NCBI GenBank assembly: GCA_905236535.1
Contig: CAJOQN010000032.1
Coordinates: forward strand, 1-8,675
Source of the DNA: an uncultured Bacilli bacterium
Lineage (GTDB): Bacteria; Bacillota_I; Bacilli_A; RFN20; CAG-826
Direction of reading: 5' to 3'
DNA: 8,675 nt
This document shows positions 6,930-8,675 of this stretch, one piece after another. Within the stretch, counting starts at the first letter, position 1. Every line of letters begins with the position of its first letter. A program made the translations under genes and the position numbers. The notes beneath the pieces are model-generated. The model searched no databases. It was not told the origin of the DNA and saw only the letters and a list, made by a program, of their open reading frames with translations.

Positions 6930-7177
6930 TGGAAACATTAACCTTCACTCCTGAGGGAGTTTGTTCCCGTCAAATGATTATTGAACACGAGAATGGCATT
7001 ATTATTTCCGCTCGTGTTATCGGTGGATGTCATGGCAATCTTCAAGGTATCTGTGCTCTTATTAAAGGGATGAAAGTTGAAGATGTTATTTCCAAACTCC
7101 AAGGGATTAGATGTGGTTATAAATCAACTTCTTGTCCTGATCAATTGGCAAAAGGTTTAAAACAACTTGTAAAATAA
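6929..7177 (+). CDS. TSCPD-domain protein (TIGR03905-like), function unknown
   Basis: An 82-residue protein made of one TSCPD domain. The sequence shows GVCSRQ (Cys12), GGCHGN (Cys34), IRCGYKSTSCPDQLA (Cys62 and Cys69) and an extra Cys42. The four conserved cysteines suggest a bound metal, by analogy with the similar C-terminal domain of B12-dependent ribonucleotide reductases, but a stand-alone role is not established for the family. Its ATG overlaps the pduL stop by one base (TAATG), so the two are co-transcribed and translationally coupled. GGGAG, about 12 nt upstream inside pduL, may help. No signal or membrane segment is seen. The pairing with pduL may be only genomic convenience. Confidence 0.88.
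   Translation: METLTFTPEGVCSRQMIIEHENGIIISARVIGGCHGNLQGICALIKGMKVEDVISKLQGIRCGYKSTSCPDQLAKGLKQLVK
7145..7175 (+). promoter_or_regulatory. Candidate promoter of the metK leader
   Basis: TTGGCA (7145-7150), inside the end of the TSCPD gene, and TAAAAT (7170-7175) are each one base off the consensus boxes, with a somewhat long 19-nt spacer. The start would fall near 7182, about 20 nt before riboswitch helix P1. An AT-only hairpin (TATATTA 7184-7190 / TAATATA 7195-7201) follows, without a T-run, so it is unlikely to terminate the upstream genes. Confidence 0.35.
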
Positions 7178-7203
7178 ATTATTTATATTAGAATTAATAT
7201 ACA

Positions 7204-7308
7204 AACTTATCCCGAATCGTGAAACAAAGATGAAAAATCACGATAGCAACTCTTAGTAATAAGTAAGTGCTCTTCTTTAGCGGGGTCCCACACTCCGAAC
7301 GATAAGTT
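7204..7308 (+). promoter_or_regulatory. SAM-I-clan riboswitch aptamer controlling metK
   Basis: The leader folds like the S-adenosylmethionine aptamer of the SAM-I clan. P1 pairs AACTTATC (7204-7211) with GATAAGTT (7301-7308). P2 pairs ATCGTGA (7216-7222) with TCACGAT (7238-7244). P3 starts AGC (7245-7247), has an unpaired A7248, continues ACT/AGT and CTTA/TAAG, and closes with GCT (7269-7271), reproducing the conserved GCAAC...GTGCT core. P4 is CGGGG (7281-7285)/CTCCG (7293-7297). The P2 loop AAAGA (7226-7230) can pair with TCTTT (7274-7278) in J3/4, the place of the SAM-I pseudoknot. P2 is a simple hairpin without the kink-turn internal loop of classical SAM-I, and J1/2 is short (CCGA). This may be a SAM-I/IV-like variant or a reduced SAM-I. 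Position before metK supports SAM as ligand; high SAM should turn metK off. Confidence 0.82.
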
Positions 7309-7323
7309 ATGAAAGGATAAAAT

Positions 7324-7353
7324 CGCCTTTCCGTATGTGGGAAGGCGTTTTTT
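7324..7353 (+). terminator. Riboswitch-controlled intrinsic terminator before metK
   Basis: CGCCTTTCC (7324-7332) pairs with GGGAAGGCG (7339-7347) over 9 bp (one T-G pair) around GTATGT, followed by six T (7348-7353). It begins 15 nt after riboswitch helix P1. A competing hairpin can form when P1 is open: CGAT (7300-7303) with ATCG (7322-7325), and TTAT (7307-7310) with ATAA (7317-7320). It would take the 3' strand of P1 and the first two terminator bases. This is a plausible, unproven antiterminator. Confidence 0.85.
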
Positions 7354-7377
7354 AACGCCAGAAAGGATATCATTATA

Positions 7378-8541
7378 ATGGAAAAAAGATTATTTACGAG
7401 TGAATCCGTTTCTGAGGGGCATCCAGATAAAGTATGCGATCAAATTTCTGATGCCATCTTAGACGCGTGCTTAGCATTAGACAAAAATGCGCATGTCGCC
7501 TGTGAAACATATGCGACAGGGAACACCATTATCGTCGGAGGAGAAATCACTAATCACGATAAGATTGATGTTGAAAAGATTGTTAAAGATGTCTTAAAAG
7601 ACATTGGATATGATAGAGATGAGCTAGGAACCAATTATCACAATGTCAAAGTCATCAACTTAATCAAAGGTCAATCCTCTAATATCAATCAAGGTGTGAA
7701 CCAAGAAAGAGACGAAGATCGAGGGGCTGGCGACCAAGGAATTATGTTTGGTTATGCCTGTTCTGAAACCGATGGTTATATGCCACTTGCCATCGTTATG
7801 GCTCATAAGCTTGTTAGAGAAGCAACAAGATTAAGAAAAAATGGAGAATTTAAACACGCTCGTCCAGATATGAAAAGCCAAATCACTATTGATTATAGTG
7901 ATGAAAAGAATCCACGCGTGGACACAGTTTTAATGTCCGTTCAACATGACGAAGGCATCGATTTAGAAGCCTTTAAAAAATATATTCATGAAAACATTAT
8001 GCAAAAGGTTGTCTCTTCCTTTGGAATGAACACTGATTTCACCTATTACATCAATCCGACAGGATTGTTTGTTATCGGTGGACCCGAAGGTGATACTGGC
8101 TTAACTGGTCGTAAAATTATAGTCGATACCTACGGTGGTTATGCCGAACATGGAGGAGGATCTTTCTCTGGAAAAGACCCCACAAAAGTGGATCGCACTG
8201 CAGCGTATATGGCGAGATATATTGCCAAGAATTTAGTCGCGGCTAAAGTCGCTTCAAAAGTTCTTATTCAATTATCCTACGGAATTGGTATGCCACACCC
8301 GATTTCAATCTCGGTTAATACTTTTGGAACCTCAAACTATTCGGAAGATAAAATTCTTTCCGTTATCAGAGAGGTTTTTGACTGTCGCCCTGGAATGATT
8401 TCAAAAATTTTCTCTTTGACTAAACCAAGTTTTAAATATCGTGAACTTAGTAATTATGGCCATTTTGGTCGACCAGATATTGATTTACCATGGGAAAAAC
8501 TCGATAAAGTTGAACAAATTCTTTCACTCATTCAAAAATAA
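7378..8541 (+). CDS. metK: S-adenosylmethionine synthase
   Basis: Makes S-adenosylmethionine from methionine and ATP (EC 2.5.1.6) in the cytosol, as a homotetramer in the family. The 387-residue length is normal. Family marks seen: GHPDK (14-18) in the N-terminal domain, the ATP-motif GAGDQGIMFGYA (116-127), and the phosphate-binding glycine loop GGGSFSGKDPTKVDR (259-273). The end, FGRPDIDLPWE (363-373), matches the usual FGR...FPWE terminus. The stretch YGIGMPHPISISVNTFGTS (301-319) departs a little from the common YAIGVAxPxS form. The SD AGAAAGGA (7360-7367) has a 10-nt spacing to the ATG. The gene is preceded by the SAM-type riboswitch and terminator, giving feedback control by its own product. 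No strong terminator follows, so readthrough into the next gene is possible. Confidence 0.98.
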   Translation: MEKRLFTSESVSEGHPDKVCDQISDAILDACLALDKNAHVACETYATGNTIIVGGEITNHDKIDVEKIVKDVLKDIGYDRDELGTNYHNVKVINLIKGQSSNINQGVNQERDEDRGAGDQGIMFGYACSETDGYMPLAIVMAHKLVREATRLRKNGEFKHARPDMKSQITIDYSDEKNPRVDTVLMSVQHDEGIDLEAFKKYIHENIMQKVVSSFGMNTDFTYYINPTGLFVIGGPEGDTGLTGRKIIVDTYGGYAEHGGGSFSGKDPTKVDRTAAYMARYIAKNLVAAKVASKVLIQLSYGIGMPHPISISVNTFGTSNYSEDKILSVIREVFDCRPGMISKIFSLTKPSFKYRELSNYGHFGRPDIDLPWEKLDKVEQILSLIQK

Positions 8542-8616
8542 TATCAACAAAAATATATTCGTTATAAAATATAAATGGATAAATCTCCTAGATAATATTG
8601 GAAAGGAGTGTTTTAT

Positions 8617-8675
8617 ATGAAATACCAAATTATCGGAAAGAACGTTTCTGTCTCTGAGCAGACAGCTACTTTGAT
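8617..8675 (+). CDS. hpf: Ribosome hibernation promoting factor, 5' part only
   Basis: Only the first 19 codons are in the window, and the gene runs off the right edge. The N-terminus MKYQIIGKNVSVSEQTATL matches the first strand and turn of the HPF/RaiA (ribosome-associated inhibitor) family, which typically opens MkiqIrGKNieVTea. These proteins bind 30S subunits in slow growth and, in the long form common in Gram-positives, drive 100S dimers. Long or short form cannot be told here. A strong SD, AAGGAG (8603-8608), lies 8 nt before the ATG. CTCCT (8585-8589) upstream is complementary to AGGAG in this SD. Confidence 0.72.
   Translation, partial: MKYQIIGKNVSVSEQTATL

Noticed and set aside
7184..7201. 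AT-only hairpin after the TSCPD gene as a terminator
   Set aside because: The stem is all A/T and no T-run follows, so it is unlikely to stop transcription.
7309..7320. Minimal ORF ATG-AAA-GGA-TAA after the riboswitch aptamer
   Set aside because: Three codons with no SD; the GAAAGGATA repeat explains the bases better than a leader peptide.

Overview
The window looks like a chromosomal segment of an AT-rich, low-GC Gram-positive bacterium. It resembles the Bacillota/Mollicutes-related gut lineages (Erysipelotrichales- or RF39-like), but the sequence does not fix the lineage. The support is indirect. Shine-Dalgarno sites are GGAGG/AAGGAG-like and all eight complete genes stop with TAA. No internal TGA is read, so the standard bacterial code fits. 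A PduL-type phosphotransacetylase and a TSCPD-family protein are present, and metK carries a SAM-type riboswitch leader.

Layout. Positions 1-94 hold two hairpin terminators. A minus-strand tRNA-Leu(GAG) with encoded CCA lies at 95-179, with its own promoter just upstream. A UUCG-capped terminator at 241-266 then closes a long minus-strand gene set. In transcription order that set is mgtE (Mg2+ transporter/channel), gtrA-like flippase, UDP-galactopyranose-mutase-like flavoenzyme and GT-C (PMT/ArnT-like) membrane glycosyltransferase. A small four-helix membrane protein of unknown function follows. The first four genes are packed with 3-nt gaps or an 8-nt overlap and are almost certainly one operon. 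The fifth follows after 52 nt and has its own possible promoter.

A divergent intergenic region at 6201-6326 separates this operon from plus-strand genes. These are a PduL-like phosphotransacetylase and a TSCPD protein overlapping by one base (TAATG). A 200-nt leader follows, holding a SAM-I-clan riboswitch and terminator, then metK. The first 19 codons of a ribosome hibernation promoting factor (HPF/RaiA-like) run off the right edge. No stretch longer than 300 bases lacks a gene. No mobile elements or CRISPR arrays were seen.

How the parts work together. The gtrA / flavoenzyme / GT-C trio reads as a lipid-linked sugar pathway: GtrA moves a polyprenyl-phosphate sugar across the membrane, the flavoenzyme may alter the sugar, and the GT-C enzyme transfers it to an acceptor on the outer face. 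No sugar-charging GT2 enzyme is in the window. The most notable item is the metK leader. It has the SAM-I core (P1, P3 with the bulged A, P4 and a P2-loop/J3-4 pseudoknot), but P2 is a plain hairpin without the usual kink-turn. Its expression platform also carries a duplicated SD-like element that could pair with the terminator's 5' arm.
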